Origin: UBA1672 sp964351365
GTDB lineage: Bacteria; Pseudomonadota; Alphaproteobacteria; Micavibrionales; Micavibrionaceae
Direction: 5' to 3'
DNA length: 64,000 nt
Assembly: GCA_964351365.1 (NCBI GenBank)
Contig: CAYGNP010000003.1
Span: forward strand, 1-64,000
Numbering within the stretch: position 1 is the first letter of the stretch; each line of letters opens with the position of its first letter. The notes beneath the pieces are model-generated. The model saw only the letters and a program-made list of their open reading frames with translations, did no database searches and was not told where the DNA came from. A program made the translations under genes and the position numbers. This document shows, one piece after another, positions 33,883 to 42,898 of the stretch.

Positions 33883-35423
33883 CGATGACCCGCGATAAAA
33901 CACCATTGCGTTCTGATTTACCTGCGTGGAAAAAATTGGTTAAACATGCGCGGCGTCTCTCAAGGCATCATCTTTATGATGTGTTCAAGGATGATGCGCA
34001 GCGTTTTGAAGATTTTCATCTTCGTCATGACGGATTGCTTTTTGATTACTCCAAAAATTTAATGACGCGTGAAACACTTGATTTGCTCATTGATCTTGCC
34101 AAAGCCTGCGATTTTGAGGGCTGGCGTGCAAAGATGATGCATGGTGATGCGATTAATATGACTGAGGGTCGCGCTGTGCGGCACATGGATTTGCGCAATG
34201 AAACCCCTCCCCCTGAGGCGGCAGGCGCGTTGCAGCGCATGTATGATTTTTGCACGCAGCTATACGCAGAAAAGCGGTTTGCGCATATTGTGAATATCGG
34301 GATCGGCGGATCCGATCTTGGAGCGAGTATGGCCTATCATGGCTTAAAAGCTTTTCACCAGGAGGGCCTGCAGGTTAGTTTTGTGTCTAATATGGACGGC
34401 ACACATCTGAGTGAGGCGCTTAAGCTTGCGCCAGCGGAAAATACCCTGTTTATCGTCACCTCTAAATCCTTTGGGACACAGGAGACGATTACGAATGCGA
34501 TCAGTGCACGCCAGTGGTTGCGAGAGCGTTTAGGGCGCGAAGATGTGTCCGAGCATTTTTTTGCCGTGACGAGTAATGAAGATGCCGCGGCAGAGTTTGG
34601 CATTCACCCCGCTCATATTTTTCCCACATGGGACTGGGTTGGCGGGCGTTTTTCGATTTGGTCGTGCGCTGGTCTTGCCCTATGTGCGGGGATCGGGCCG
34701 TCGAATTTTAGCCTTTTTCTGGAAGGGGCGCGCAGTGTTGATACGCATTTCATAACGGCGCCTTTGAATAAGAATATACCCATTCTTATGGGGCTAATCG
34801 GTGTGTGGCACAGGAACTTTATGGGTGTGAATACGCAATGCGTTGCGCCATATGATCAATATTTATATTATTTTGCATCCTATTTGCAGCAGCTGGATAT
34901 GGAGTCAAATGGTAAATCGATTGACCGGCAGGGGCGGCGCGTCCCCTATGATACTGGTGCGATTGTTTTTGGTGATGTCGGCACTAACGCGCAACATGCA
35001 TTTTTCCAATTGCTGCATCAGGGAACGAACAAAAGCGTTTGTGACTTTATCGTTTTCGCAAAAAGTCAGAACCCTATAGGCAATCATCATCAGCGACTTT
35101 TGGCAAACGCGCTGGCGCAGTCACAAGCGATGATGCAAGGGCGGGAGCATGACAACCCCCATAAATCCTTTGAAGGCGGGCGCAGCAGCAATACTCTTGT
35201 GCTCCCTGAGCTGAGCCCTTATACACTTGGTCAGTTGATGGCCTTGTATGAGCATAAGATTTTTGTGCAAGGGATTATCTGGAATATTAATAGCTTTGAC
35301 CAGTGCGGGGTCGAGCTTGGTAAGGTTCTGGCGGGGGGCGTTGAAGCGTGCTTTGAAAAAGGAACTTACGACGGGCTGGATGGTTCTAGCGCTGGTTTGC
35401 TCAAACATCTCAAAACTGTGTAA
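33879..35423 (+). CDS. pgi: Glucose-6-phosphate isomerase
   Basis: Interconverts glucose-6-phosphate and fructose-6-phosphate. 514 residues with the complete family core: NIGIGGSDLGASMAYHGLK, FVSNMDGTHLSEAL, IVTSKSFGTQETITN, WDWVGGRFSIWSCAGL and QLDMESNGKSIDRQG with the catalytic Glu. Also present are QLLHQGTNKSVCDFI with the catalytic His, and VELGKVLAGGVEACFEKG near the end. The ATG at 33879 overlaps the M16 stop; a second ATG two codons in is equally plausible. Cytosolic and metabolically unrelated to its upstream neighbours. Confidence 0.97.
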   Translation: MTMTRDKTPLRSDLPAWKKLVKHARRLSRHHLYDVFKDDAQRFEDFHLRHDGLLFDYSKNLMTRETLDLLIDLAKACDFEGWRAKMMHGDAINMTEGRAVRHMDLRNETPPPEAAGALQRMYDFCTQLYAEKRFAHIVNIGIGGSDLGASMAYHGLKAFHQEGLQVSFVSNMDGTHLSEALKLAPAENTLFIVTSKSFGTQETITNAISARQWLRERLGREDVSEHFFAVTSNEDAAAEFGIHPAHIFPTWDWVGGRFSIWSCAGLALCAGIGPSNFSLFLEGARSVDTHFITAPLNKNIPILMGLIGVWHRNFMGVNTQCVAPYDQYLYYFASYLQQLDMESNGKSIDRQGRRVPYDTGAIVFGDVGTNAQHAFFQLLHQGTNKSVCDFIVFAKSQNPIGNHHQRLLANALAQSQAMMQGREHDNPHKSFEGGRSSNTLVLPELSPYTLGQLMALYEHKIFVQGIIWNINSFDQCGVELGKVLAGGVEACFEKGTYDGLDGSSAGLLKHLKTV

Positions 35424-35486
35424 TATATTTTGTAATTTCATGATAAGGTGGGGGTCGTGATAGACTCCGCTTAGGATGCTCCGAAA

Positions 35487-36770
35487 TTGTCAGATTTACC
35501 CATTGTAAGCCAAGATGATCTGAATGTTGCGATTGAAAAGCACATGATGTTCATGCGCGGGCAGGTCGGGGGCAAACGTTTGACGATGCATTATATGAAT
35601 CTCTCCAGGCTTAATTTCCACAATCATGATCTCTCGCAATCGGATTTTACAGGATGTGCGTTGAGGGGTGCGGACCTGTCTCTTGGTATATACCGCAGTG
35701 CGTGTTTTTTTGGCTGCGATTTGCGCGAGGCCGATTTATCAGATGCAGACCTCTCGCGTACGGATTTGCGCGGAGCGTGTCTTTCAGGGGCGAATTTAAC
35801 CGGTGTTGATCTGACCGATGCGGATTTGCGCGAGGGTAAAATCATGGAAAAAGGTTCGCGCGGCGAACTTGTTGATCGTAAGCGTTCTGAAGGGATTAAA
35901 GGCAATAATACTATATTGACAGGTGCACGGCTTGCACGGGCGAACTTATCAAGGGTGCGCGCGCCAAGTGCGGATTTCAGCGACGCGAATATCTCTGATG
36001 CGATGACACATTTTGCCAATTTCAGCGGGGCGAATTTTCGCGGGGCGAATTTGAGTGATACCGATTTTACGGGCTCTGATCTGACGCATTCGAATATGCG
36101 CAGCGCCATTATCACCGGTGTTATCCTGACTGATACCGAGCGTTTTGGGCTGGACCAGAGTGAGGCCTTCACAAATGATGGGGTTGGAATAATTCCAGGC
36201 GAGGACGATATTAATCTTGAGGAGATGCTTAAACTGCATTCCCAGTGGATTGAGAGCGCGGGGAAGCGCGGGGCACAAATTAGTTTGAACGGATATGATT
36301 TACGGGGTTTTTCTAACATGCGGCGTTATAAACTAACGGCTCTGCACGCAGTGGGCGCGTCTTTTTTAAAGCTGGATTTAACGGGCGCGGCTATGCAGAG
36401 CGCGGTTTTAGACGGGGCTGATTTTCGTGATTGCATTCTGCGGGGGATTGATCTGCGCGGGGCGCGGCTTAAGAGTGTAAAATTAACGCGCGCGGATTTG
36501 CGCAACGCGCAGCTCAGTGCTCTGGAATTTTTGCAAAAAAACGGCAACAAGCGCCTCGGCCGTGTTGATTTAAGCGGTGCGGACTTAAGATTTTGTGACA
36601 TGCAGGGTATTGATCTGCGGGATGCGATTTTGATGGGCGCAGATCTAAGCCATGCAGATTTGCGCGATGCGGATTTACGCCGCGCCGATTTTAGCGGGGC
36701 AACTATGGGCAATGCAAAGCTCGATAATGCCCAGCTTGAAGGCGCGATTCTTGATTTTGGTAGGCTTTAA
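35487..36770 (+). CDS. Pentapeptide-repeat protein
   Basis: 427 residues with two blocks of A(D/N)LxX repeats. The first is about residues 40-220 (GADLS, EADLS, DADLS, TDLRG, GANLT and so on), the second about 285-427 (GAAMQ, GADFR, GARLK, GADLR and so on). These predict a right-handed quadrilateral beta-helix. Between them a non-repeat segment contains MLKLHSQWIESAGKRGAQIS, a motif seen in alphaproteobacterial members. No signal peptide. The start is TTG with AGGA ten bases upstream. Function unknown; some pentapeptide proteins bind gyrase or act as scaffolds. It sits between pgi and mutL on the same strand. Confidence 0.85.
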   Translation: MSDLPIVSQDDLNVAIEKHMMFMRGQVGGKRLTMHYMNLSRLNFHNHDLSQSDFTGCALRGADLSLGIYRSACFFGCDLREADLSDADLSRTDLRGACLSGANLTGVDLTDADLREGKIMEKGSRGELVDRKRSEGIKGNNTILTGARLARANLSRVRAPSADFSDANISDAMTHFANFSGANFRGANLSDTDFTGSDLTHSNMRSAIITGVILTDTERFGLDQSEAFTNDGVGIIPGEDDINLEEMLKLHSQWIESAGKRGAQISLNGYDLRGFSNMRRYKLTALHAVGASFLKLDLTGAAMQSAVLDGADFRDCILRGIDLRGARLKSVKLTRADLRNAQLSALEFLQKNGNKRLGRVDLSGADLRFCDMQGIDLRDAILMGADLSHADLRDADLRRADFSGATMGNAKLDNAQLEGAILDFGRL

Positions 36771-36795
36771 AGCTCAGTTCCTTTATGTTTAAATC

Positions 36796-38655
36796 ATGCG
36801 AATCAGATATTTACCCGAAACATTGATCAACCAGATTGCGGCTGGTGAGGTGGTGGAACGCCCGGCGGCGGCTATTAAGGAGCTGGTCGAAAATTCCATC
36901 GATGCGGGTGCTAGCGCCATTGATGTTGATCTTTATGGCGGGGGGAAAAGCCGCATCGTGATTTCCGATAATGGCGGGGGGATGAGCGCGCAGGAGCTGG
37001 TGGCGGCGCTTGACCGGCATGCTACCTCCAAGCTGCCGGATGATGATTTACTGCATATCGCGCATCTGGGTTTTCGGGGNNNNNNNNNNCCCCCCCAGGC
37101 CACCCCCAAGCTCCCCGAACACCCGAGCCACCCCCCCCCGCCTCCGCGCTGTCCGGCCGCGGCTTTGGCTTCGATTGCCGCCGTATCGCGCCTTGGCGTG
37201 CAGACCTTTGATAAGGATGCACAAGAGGGCTGGGAGATATCCTGCGCGGGGGGGCAAAAAAGCGACATTATGCCGAGCGCTCATCCCAAGGGGACGCGCA
37301 TTGAGGTGCGCGATTTGTTCTATTCTACCCCGGCGCGTTTGAAGTTTCAAAAGAGCGAGCGGGCGGAATATGGCGCGGCGAAGGATATGATTATGCGCCT
37401 GGCGATGGCGTATCCGCAGATTGCCTTTTCATTATCCCATGACGGTGAGCAGAAGCTGAAGCTGCCTGCGGTTTTGGATCAGCAGAGCCGTTTATCCGCA
37501 ATTTTAGGACGTGATTTTGGTGAGAATTCAGTTGAGATTAAGGCGGAGCGTGAGGGAATTCGCTTGAGTGGCTATGCGGGATTGCCGACCTATCACAGGG
37601 GCAGCGCGCAGCATCAATATTTATTTGTGAACGGGCGCGCGGTGAAGGATAAATTGCTGCATGGTTGTGTGCGTGCGGCCTATGCCGATGTTTTACACCG
37701 TGATCGTCATCCGGTTCTGGCTTTGTTTTTGAATGTGCCTGCCTCGGAGGTGGATGTGAATGTGCATCCGGCAAAGGCGGAGGTGCGTTTTCGTGATGCG
37801 CAGGGCGTACGCAGTTTGATTATCGGTGCGCTGAAGGGGGCGATCCACACGCACGGGTTTAAAACTTCGGGAACAGTGGCGCAGCATACGCTGGCGGCGT
37901 TTGATCGTGGTCCGTCTTTGCCGATGCACCGCGGGGTGAGCCCTGCTGTTCCGCTTTCCTACCGGCAGAATAATGCCCCGATGCGCGGAGGTCTGGCGGA
38001 GCAAACGCATATGATGTACGCGCCCGATTTGCGTCCGGCTGGCAAGGTTGAGGAAAGTGAACTGGTCAATGATTTTCCGCTTGGGGCGGCGCGCGCGCAA
38101 TTGCATGAGAATTATATTATCGCCCAAACAAAGGACGGCATGGTGATTGTGGATCAACACGCCGCGCATGAGCGCCTTGTGTATGAGCGGTTCAAGGCGC
38201 AAATTGCAGAACGCGGGATAGAAAAGCAAGGCCTGCTTAGCCCGGAGATTGTTGATCTGGATGATGTTGCGGCGCAGAAGGTTTTAGAATGGGCGGAGAT
38301 GCTTTCGCGCCTTGGGCTTGATGTGGAGCCCTTTGGTGGGTCGGCGGTTGCGGTGCAGAGCGTTCCGGCGATTATGAGCGGGCGCATTGATGTGCAGACG
38401 CTTATCCGATCGCTTGCCGATGAACTCATGGATCAGGATCACAGCGCGCAGATCGAGGGGCAGATCAATCATATCCTCTCCACTATGGCGTGCCATGGAT
38501 CGGTGAGGTCCGGGCGGCGGCTAAATGCGCAGGAGATGGATGCGCTGTTGCGGCAAATGGAGGACACGCCGCTGTCGGGGCAATGTAATCACGGGCGGCC
38601 AACTTATGTTGAGCTTTCGCTAAAAGATATTGAACGGCTGTTCGGGCGGCGTTAG
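36796..38655 (+). CDS. mutL: DNA mismatch repair protein MutL (sequence interrupted by an assembly gap)
   Basis: Matchmaker ATPase linking MutS to downstream repair. The GHKL ATPase N-terminus is clear: MRIRYLPETLINQIAAGEVV, KELVENSIDAGAS, VISDNGGGM and HATSKL. Transducer motifs (VNGRAVKD, VNVHPAKAEVRFRD) and the dimerisation domain (VDQHAAHERLVYERF, CHGSVRSGRRLNAQEM, GRPTYVELS) follow. The conserved GFRGEALASIAAVSR motif is broken after GFR by ten N and about 70 bases of C-rich sequence before ALASIAAVSR resumes; the frame stays open by chance. The real protein is probably about 590 residues. No intact endonuclease DQHA(X)2E(X)4E motif was confirmed. Confidence 0.93.
   Translation: MRIRYLPETLINQIAAGEVVERPAAAIKELVENSIDAGASAIDVDLYGGGKSRIVISDNGGGMSAQELVAALDRHATSKLPDDDLLHIAHLGFRXXXXPPQATPKLPEHPSHPPPPPRCPAAALASIAAVSRLGVQTFDKDAQEGWEISCAGGQKSDIMPSAHPKGTRIEVRDLFYSTPARLKFQKSERAEYGAAKDMIMRLAMAYPQIAFSLSHDGEQKLKLPAVLDQQSRLSAILGRDFGENSVEIKAEREGIRLSGYAGLPTYHRGSAQHQYLFVNGRAVKDKLLHGCVRAAYADVLHRDRHPVLALFLNVPASEVDVNVHPAKAEVRFRDAQGVRSLIIGALKGAIHTHGFKTSGTVAQHTLAAFDRGPSLPMHRGVSPAVPLSYRQNNAPMRGGLAEQTHMMYAPDLRPAGKVEESELVNDFPLGAARAQLHENYIIAQTKDGMVIVDQHAAHERLVYERFKAQIAERGIEKQGLLSPEIVDLDDVAAQKVLEWAEMLSRLGLDVEPFGGSAVAVQSVPAIMSGRIDVQTLIRSLADELMDQDHSAQIEGQINHILSTMACHGSVRSGRRLNAQEMDALLRQMEDTPLSGQCNHGRPTYVELSLKDIERLFGRR
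37080..37161. other. Assembly gap (10 N) and C-rich artefact inside mutL
   Basis: Bases 37080-37089 are N. The following about 72 bases are C-rich (CCCCCCC and CCCCCCCCCC runs) and encode a Pro-rich peptide not expected in MutL. The conserved residues on either side should be adjacent apart from Gly-Glu, so about 78 bases are extra. Most likely a scaffold join or low-quality read end, not biology. Confidence 0.9.
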
Positions 38656-38665
38656 AGTTTATAGT

Positions 38666-39214
38666 ATGAATGAGATATTAGAATCAGACATCCGCGATAA
38701 TATTGATAAAGATAAGCGTAAGATTTTAACCTGCTATGGTTTGTTTTTTATCTCAATTTTTCTTGCCCTTATACCGTTTGGGTCGGTTGCTATTTTTGCC
38801 ATCATGTTTTGCATATGCGTGCTGGCGGGGATTTACTCCATGCGGGCGAAAGCCTATGAGGGTGGATTTGTGCACACGCATATGACGTTTTTGATTCGCA
38901 CGTTCTGGCGCGTAAATCTGTATGCGATTGTTACTATTTTATTTGCGGGCTTATATCTTTTTATTTTTGCCGATTACAAATCGATTAATGTTTGTATTGA
39001 TGTCATGAGCAGAGCCATTAATATGGGGGATATTAGCCGAATTGAGGCTTTGATTACCTCGTGTGAGACATTGTTTTTTAAAGAAAATCAGAAGCAGCTT
39101 GTGATCTCGGCGGTGATTGCCCTTGGGCCGATTGCCGCTTATTTGCTGCACCGTCTCTTGAAGGGCGGCTCTTTGGCGTTAAACAATATGGCTGTTACGG
39201 GCAAGCGCCTATAG
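38666..39214 (+). CDS. Hypothetical inner-membrane protein
   Basis: 182 residues with about four predicted membrane helices: ILTCYGLFFISIFLALIPFG; VAIFAIMFCICVLAGIYSM; WRVNLYAIVTILFAGLYLFI; and LVISAVIALGPIAAYLLHRL. Charged loops lie between them, including a Cys-containing stretch of about 45 residues after helix three. The ATG at 38666 (MNEILESDIRDN) is preferred over one 12 codons earlier that lies inside mutL. It resembles small membrane proteins that follow mutL or other genes in Alphaproteobacteria, but no function is known. Its stop overlaps the convergent ATP12 gene by six bases. Confidence 0.7.
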   Translation: MNEILESDIRDNIDKDKRKILTCYGLFFISIFLALIPFGSVAIFAIMFCICVLAGIYSMRAKAYEGGFVHTHMTFLIRTFWRVNLYAIVTILFAGLYLFIFADYKSINVCIDVMSRAINMGDISRIEALITSCETLFFKENQKQLVISAVIALGPIAAYLLHRLLKGGSLALNNMAVTGKRL

Positions 39215-39916
39215 CAGTGCGATATAAAGCGCACAGGCTTCTAAATCTTGTAGGGCTGATTTTTTTCTGCCCGCAATCAGCGGGTCTGGGCCATGTTTTT
39301 CGGCGTTATAAAGGCTGTCTTTGTAATCTTCTTCCAGAAAATATGCGTCAAGCACATCCCTTGCGCCGGCTTTCCCTTCGATCAGAGCAAGGGCGAGAAT
39401 GATTGAGCCGCTGATGGCCGTGGCAAGCTGGAGTGCGGTGAATTGCGAATCATCAAGGGATTCAACTTTCTCACTCACAGCTTTATGCACGGAATCTGGG
39501 TGATGAAGGGCGCTCAGCGATGTTGTTGTGGCGAGTTTTGCAGCATATGTTTTAGCGAACCAATCCAGCCAGGGTTGCCATTTTGTGTTTTGCAAATCAA
39601 CTAAGGCCGGAGGGTGCGCGGCGCGGTAGCAGAGCAGGTCCGTATCGAGATATTTGAGAATTTCGGCGCTCATGGTTTTGCGCTCGGTTGAGACGCGATC
39701 AATTTTTGTGCTGAGCAATTGCATGAAGGGCATGGAATCGGGGTTGATTGTGCCTTTCTGGGCGGCCCATTCCTGCATGATGATATTTGCAATCGCCTCA
39801 TTTTCGGCGCTGAGGGGTTTGCCGGATTTTGTCTTTATCGGCTTTCCATCAAGCAGGATATGGTATCCTGCGCCTTTGGCATTCAGGGTAGAGACGGTTT
39901 TATAAAAACGTTTCAT
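39209..39916 (-). CDS. ATP12 family F1-ATPase assembly chaperone
   Basis: 235 residues. ATP12 proteins hold the F1 alpha subunit before assembly of ATP synthase, and among bacteria they are essentially alphaproteobacterial, which supports the taxonomic call. Visible family motifs are GYHILLDGKPIKTKSGKPL, EWAAQKGTINPDSMPFMQLL, DTDLLCYRA and WLDWFAKTYAAKL. In the C-terminal helix the conserved LEEDYKDSLYNAEKHGPDP is present. Its start overlaps the AsmA-like gene (ATGA); the order rluC, AsmA-like, ATP12 puts it third in a minus-strand unit. Confidence 0.93.
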   Translation of the reverse strand: MKRFYKTVSTLNAKGAGYHILLDGKPIKTKSGKPLSAENEAIANIIMQEWAAQKGTINPDSMPFMQLLSTKIDRVSTERKTMSAEILKYLDTDLLCYRAAHPPALVDLQNTKWQPWLDWFAKTYAAKLATTTSLSALHHPDSVHKAVSEKVESLDDSQFTALQLATAISGSIILALALIEGKAGARDVLDAYFLEEDYKDSLYNAEKHGPDPLIAGRKKSALQDLEACALYIALL

Positions 39917-41454
39917 GGCGTTGTTTCGACTGCGTCTTGTTCTGTGATTTGGGGTTCAAGCGTGATAAAGGGAGCGCATTTTGATCCTGCAGATGTGCTT
40001 TGCAGGCTGGATTGAATGAAATCATAACTCTGTTTTTCAAACTCCATTATGGGCAAGGTTTGTTTTTCTCGCAGCATTTTAAATTTCAGCTCTTCGATAT
40101 TCTTATCCTTGGGCAGGGCGTTTTCTTCTATTGCCAAAGTTTCTAATGGCGTATTGATATTGAAATATTTGATTTTGAGCTCTTTTGCATTTGGCTCGAG
40201 AATACCCAGCCCGCATTCAATCTCATTGAATTCGCGCGGAATGTTGGGTAATGCAAACCGCAGGATTGAGGCGTTTATTGCACCGTCTTGAAAGATTGCG
40301 ATGACCTGCCCTGTTTCTTTGTTGGGAACCAGCATAAGTACAGGCAGAACGGTCGTTTCTCCGCTCTGGATCGGGCCGAGTTTGAGGCGTCCTTGTTCCT
40401 GCAAAAATTTTGCGGATAACGGGATTTGCTGGTTATTCGATAAAATAAGGTTTTTGAAATCTGTGTTTAGATCAAGATTATATTGACCCAAAAAGGCCAG
40501 TGGGTCGTTCGTTTGCGCATAGAGGGCCTGATAGCCCATAATCTCGCGCATGCGGGTGATGATCGAGAAGATAGAATCCTCGCCAATGATTTCACTTAAG
40601 ACCATGTTTTCAGAGTTGATATCGCCAGAGAATTTGCGCGGGTAGGTTGATGAATCAACAATTAAATCTGCATCCAGAACGCTTTGATCATTTTGGGTGT
40701 TCAAACGAGCTTTGAGCTTGAGGAGATTTTTCCCTAAAGCCGAAAGAATCAGATTCCCGCTCAGTGTTTTTTCACCATGCGCGAGAGTAAAGCTCTCGAT
40801 TTTGAAATAATCATTTTTGTGGTTTGTGAATATGCCGTTGAATGTGAGGTCGGCGATTTGTGCGTTAACAGGAAAATTATGCGCGAGGCGGTAGCTATAA
40901 TTCCCGCTTGAGCCATAGACATCCATACCCGCACTGATCGTCCAGGAGTGCACGCCGATCTTGCCTTTGCCTCGTAGCATAGCGGTAGCAGCCTCTAGGT
41001 CATGGTCGATATAAACTTTTTCGATAAAGAAATCCTGCGGGCCGAACACGCCTTTGAGCGCCTTGACCTGCTCGAGGTATAATCCGGTTACGCGGGGGTT
41101 ACGCGTGGCAACGTTCCAAAAGCTCATGAAGGCCTGAAGGCGGCCAATTTCAATAATGGGATAACCGTTTTCCGGTTTTGAGAGAATGCTCAAGCCCTCA
41201 ACATCTATGCCGACGGTGGGGAAAAAGCCCATATGATTAAGTCTTTTAATTTCAACAGGGCGGCCTGCAAAAATTTCACTGACGAAGCTTCTTACGCCGT
41301 CCTTTAAGGTCTCGCTGTTGCCGCCCATATTGGCGAGAACGGTAATAATGACCAGAAAAAATGCGCTGAGGATAAAGACGAGCTTGAGAAGGCGCGATAA
41401 CCAATTCACTCTCTTTTTGTCTTTATTTTCAAGTAAATATGAATCGTCACTCAT
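39913..41454 (-). CDS. AsmA-like inner-membrane anchored protein (DUF2125/AsmA-type)
   Basis: 513 residues. A charged cytosolic N-terminus is followed by one membrane helix (LLKLVFILSAFFLVIITVLA, about residues 22-41), and then a long periplasmic strand-rich domain: AGRPVEIKRLNHMGFFPTVG, LQAFMSFWNVATRNPRVTGL and repeated beta hairpins. This is the pattern of AsmA/TamB-like proteins that bridge the periplasm and affect outer-membrane lipid transport. Only a weak family call is possible by eye. Its stop overlaps ATP12 and it lies 44 bases after rluC. Confidence 0.65.
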   Translation of the reverse strand: MSDDSYLLENKDKKRVNWLSRLLKLVFILSAFFLVIITVLANMGGNSETLKDGVRSFVSEIFAGRPVEIKRLNHMGFFPTVGIDVEGLSILSKPENGYPIIEIGRLQAFMSFWNVATRNPRVTGLYLEQVKALKGVFGPQDFFIEKVYIDHDLEAATAMLRGKGKIGVHSWTISAGMDVYGSSGNYSYRLAHNFPVNAQIADLTFNGIFTNHKNDYFKIESFTLAHGEKTLSGNLILSALGKNLLKLKARLNTQNDQSVLDADLIVDSSTYPRKFSGDINSENMVLSEIIGEDSIFSIITRMREIMGYQALYAQTNDPLAFLGQYNLDLNTDFKNLILSNNQQIPLSAKFLQEQGRLKLGPIQSGETTVLPVLMLVPNKETGQVIAIFQDGAINASILRFALPNIPREFNEIECGLGILEPNAKELKIKYFNINTPLETLAIEENALPKDKNIEELKFKMLREKQTLPIMEFEKQSYDFIQSSLQSTSAGSKCAPFITLEPQITEQDAVETTP

Positions 41455-41498
41455 GCGTCATTCTTCTCGTTTTTTTCTATTATAGAGGCGGATTTTCC

Positions 41499-42500
41499 TC
41501 AATCAAGCTCCGCGAAAGGGTCTTGCTTATATTTATGATCAAAGCCCAATGCTTTCCAACTGCGGATCAGATCAGGGGTTAAAGGCGCACGGATATCAAC
41601 GGTTTTTCCTTTGTTTAGCGGGTGCGGGAAAATCAGGCGATGCGCATGGAGGTGCAGGCGTTTTGCGATGTCCATCCCGGCAAGGTCGGCGTCGATTAAT
41701 TTGCTTTCTTCGTCTTTGGCGGATTTATATTTGAAATCACCCAGAACGCCACTGCCGAGGACTTGCGCTGCGTGAACACGGATCTGGTGTGTGCGACCGG
41801 TGCGCGGCCAAAATGCCATGAAGGCGGCGGCGCGTCCGGCGCTCTCGATAACGCAATAATCGGTTTCGGCGAATTTCCCCTCTTCCTCATCGATGACCAT
41901 GGTTTCATATTGCCCGCCTGCTTTTACGATCGGGGCTTTTATTGTTCCCTCCAGAACGTCAGGGGTTGGGGAGGTTATGGCCCAGTAAATTTTGCGCACG
42001 CGCCCCTGCTGGAAGGCAAAACCGAGCTCGCGCGCCGCTTTTGCTGAGCGGGCGAGGAGCAAAATGCCGCTGGTGTCCTTATCAAGGCGGTGCACCAGGC
42101 GCGGGGTTGTTCCTTCCTCGTTGCACAGCAAAGGCAGAAGCCCGTCTATGTGACGCTTAGTTTTTGTACCCCCCTGAACGGCAAGGCCTGCGGGTTTGTT
42201 CAGGGCGATGATGTCTTTATCCTCATAGATGATCATATCGCGGATATAGGTGAGGTCTTCATCGGTGAAGCGGGCTGGCTGTTTTTCGCGTTTGGGCGCG
42301 TCGTTATCAAATGTCGGGATTTTCACGTCCTGGCCTGCCTCTAGGCGTGTATCGGGTTTTACGCGCTTGCCGCCCACGCGGATAGCGCCCTTGCGCATCA
42401 ATTTTTGCGCCAGCACGTAAGGCATTTCAGGTACGGCTTTTTTGAGCCAGCGATCAAGGCGCTGGCCGTCATCATCCTGGGATACGGTGATTATTTTCAT
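41499..42500 (-). CDS. rluC: 23S rRNA pseudouridine synthase, RluC/RluD type
   Basis: About 333 residues from the ATG at 42500 (MKIITVSQDDDGQRLD). An N-terminal S4 RNA-binding domain (RLDRWLKKAVPEMPYVLAQK) precedes the catalytic domain with the active Asp in LVHRLDKDTSGILLLARS, plus the GRTHQIRVHA motif. The frame is open further upstream to 42776 but that extension overlaps crcB and lacks family character. The start shares ATGA with the crcB stop. RluC modifies positions 955, 2504 and 2580 of E. coli 23S rRNA; the exact targets here are inferred. Confidence 0.93.
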   Translation of the reverse strand: MKIITVSQDDDGQRLDRWLKKAVPEMPYVLAQKLMRKGAIRVGGKRVKPDTRLEAGQDVKIPTFDNDAPKREKQPARFTDEDLTYIRDMIIYEDKDIIALNKPAGLAVQGGTKTKRHIDGLLPLLCNEEGTTPRLVHRLDKDTSGILLLARSAKAARELGFAFQQGRVRKIYWAITSPTPDVLEGTIKAPIVKAGGQYETMVIDEEEGKFAETDYCVIESAGRAAAFMAFWPRTGRTHQIRVHAAQVLGSGVLGDFKYKSAKDEESKLIDADLAGMDIAKRLHLHAHRLIFPHPLNKGKTVDIRAPLTPDLIRSWKALGFDHKYKQDPFAELD

Positions 42501-42880
42501 GCGGATATGCCCCGCATCAGAATAAATGCTCCGGCTATGGCAAGGATGGATAAGATGACTGAGGCGAGCACATAGCCCAGAGCCTGCAGAATGTCCCCGC
42601 GTTCCCAGAGGGTTATAAAATCGAGCGAGAAGGCTGAAAATGTTGTGAACGCGCCTAAAAATCCGGTGATGAGGAATAGTTTCAGGTGCTGTGATACGCC
42701 ATCCATTTGCGAGAATTTTACGATGAGTACGCCCATTAGAAACGAGCCAAGGATATTCACAATCAATGTGCCCCACGGAAATGACAGGCCAAAGATCTGC
42801 CCTGTCCCTACACTCACGCCATAGCGTGCAATTGCTCCCAGAGCACCGCCTGCGGCAATCATTGCTATTGTGCTCATCAT
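42497..42880 (-). CDS. crcB: Fluoride channel CrcB/Fluc
   Basis: 127-residue membrane protein that works as an antiparallel dimer to export fluoride. Four membrane helices. Signature segments are GGALGAIARYGVS near the N-terminus, LSFPWGTLIVNILGSFLMGV with the pore Asn, and LITGFLGAFTTFSAFSLDFI with the TTFSTF-like phenylalanine box and sodium site. No fluoride riboswitch was recognised in the 18 bases between it and the divergent DMT gene. Overlap with rluC implies co-transcription, a common arrangement. Confidence 0.95.
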   Translation of the reverse strand: MMSTIAMIAAGGALGAIARYGVSVGTGQIFGLSFPWGTLIVNILGSFLMGVLIVKFSQMDGVSQHLKLFLITGFLGAFTTFSAFSLDFITLWERGDILQALGYVLASVILSILAIAGAFILMRGISA

Positions 42881-42898
42881 CTAAACCTCTTAGAGTTT

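Noticed and set aside
35624..36712. Long minus-strand open frames inside the pentapeptide gene
   Set aside because: Periodic repeats keep the opposite strand open; the translated product is repetitive Arg/Ser/Ala with no family character.
35080..36790. Possible CRISPR or tandem DNA repeat in the pentapeptide region
   Set aside because: Repetition follows codon-level pentapeptides inside an open frame, without constant-length spacers.
37090..37161. Pro-rich insertion domain in MutL
   Set aside because: Directly abuts an N gap, is C-homopolymer-rich and splits an invariant motif; artefact.
42501..42776. N-terminal extension of rluC
   Set aside because: The in-frame extension lies wholly inside crcB and does not look like an S4-domain protein; the ATG at 42500 gives a standard start.
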